A stretch of DNA of 21,181 bases from Saccharicrinis sp. UBA6048 (lineage in GTDB: Bacteria > Bacteroidota > Bacteroidia > Bacteroidales > Marinilabiliaceae), in assembly GCA_002429115.1 (NCBI GenBank), contig DIYS01000231.1:1-21181 (forward strand), in the 5' to 3' direction. Of the stretch, positions 21,161-21,181 are shown piece by piece. A program made the position numbers and the translations under genes. The notes under the pieces were generated by a model. That model was not told where the DNA came from. It saw only the letters and a program-made list of their open reading frames with translations, and did no database searches. Each line of letters begins with the position of its first letter. Position 1 is the stretch's first letter.

Positions 21161-21181
21161 AGCGAAAAACGGGACTCGAAC
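21161..21181 (-). tRNA. 3' end of a second tRNA (cut by window edge; perhaps Gly)
   Basis: The minus strand shows a T loop TTCGAGT, T-stem 3' strand CCCGT, acceptor 3' strand TTTTCGC and discriminator T, the last 21 nt of a tRNA upstream of tRNA-Thr. The anticodon is outside the window. A T discriminator and a GCGAAAA-type acceptor would fit tRNA-Gly, and Gly-Thr(GGT) is a common tRNA order, but the isotype is not shown. Confidence 0.75.

Overview
The window looks like chromosomal DNA from a member of the Bacteroidota, possibly a marine or sediment Marinilabiliales-type organism (the order is a guess). The evidence is low GC, several perfect Bacteroidota -7 promoter elements (TAnnTTTG), weak Shine-Dalgarno signals, tRNAs without an encoded CCA, and gene families common in that phylum (DUF4136 and M1 lipoproteins, an ACP-containing Aas-like enzyme, a DUF2339 membrane protein).

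Layout: (1) 1-7040, minus strand: an ecdysteroid-kinase-like phosphotransferase, an lplT/aas-like phospholipid-recycling pair whose acyltransferase/ligase carries its own ACP domain, and a DUF2339 polytopic membrane protein. The spacers after three of these genes hold degenerate 7-bp-periodic DNA. (2) 7219-10421, plus strand: an unrecognised 502-residue protein, a small conserved-looking protein translationally coupled to a YiiX-type papain-like lipoprotein hydrolase, an unrecognised 85-residue protein, and a DUF423 membrane protein, closed by a two-way terminator. (3) 10471-13026, minus strand: an M1 aminopeptidase lipoprotein. (4) 13297-15975, plus strand: a DUF4136 lipoprotein and the hflK-hflC pair with a good promoter. 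(5) 16011-17294, minus strand: an NhaC-type Na+/H+ antiporter. (6) 17488-20988, plus strand: ECF sigma factor, small zinc-finger anti-sigma factor, Cys-repeat RiPP precursor, DUF692/MNIO enzyme, DUF2063 partner and DoxX membrane protein. (7) 21031-21181, minus strand: tRNA-Thr(GGT) and the 3' end of a second tRNA.

The main discovery is region 6, a Bacteroidota version of the bufferin/HvfABCD copper-metallophore operon. The precursor has a Sec-type signal peptide and seven cysteines, every one in an E-(A/G)-K-C-G motif, arranged in three clusters. HvfB and HvfC overlap by 17 nt and should modify these cysteines; the DoxX protein closes the operon. A strong hairpin terminator between the precursor and the enzymes should give excess precursor over enzyme. 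The sigma factor and a membrane-free zinc-finger anti-sigma factor are the obvious switch, probably sensing metal or thiol stress inside the cell. Functions are inferred from family membership; no searches were run.
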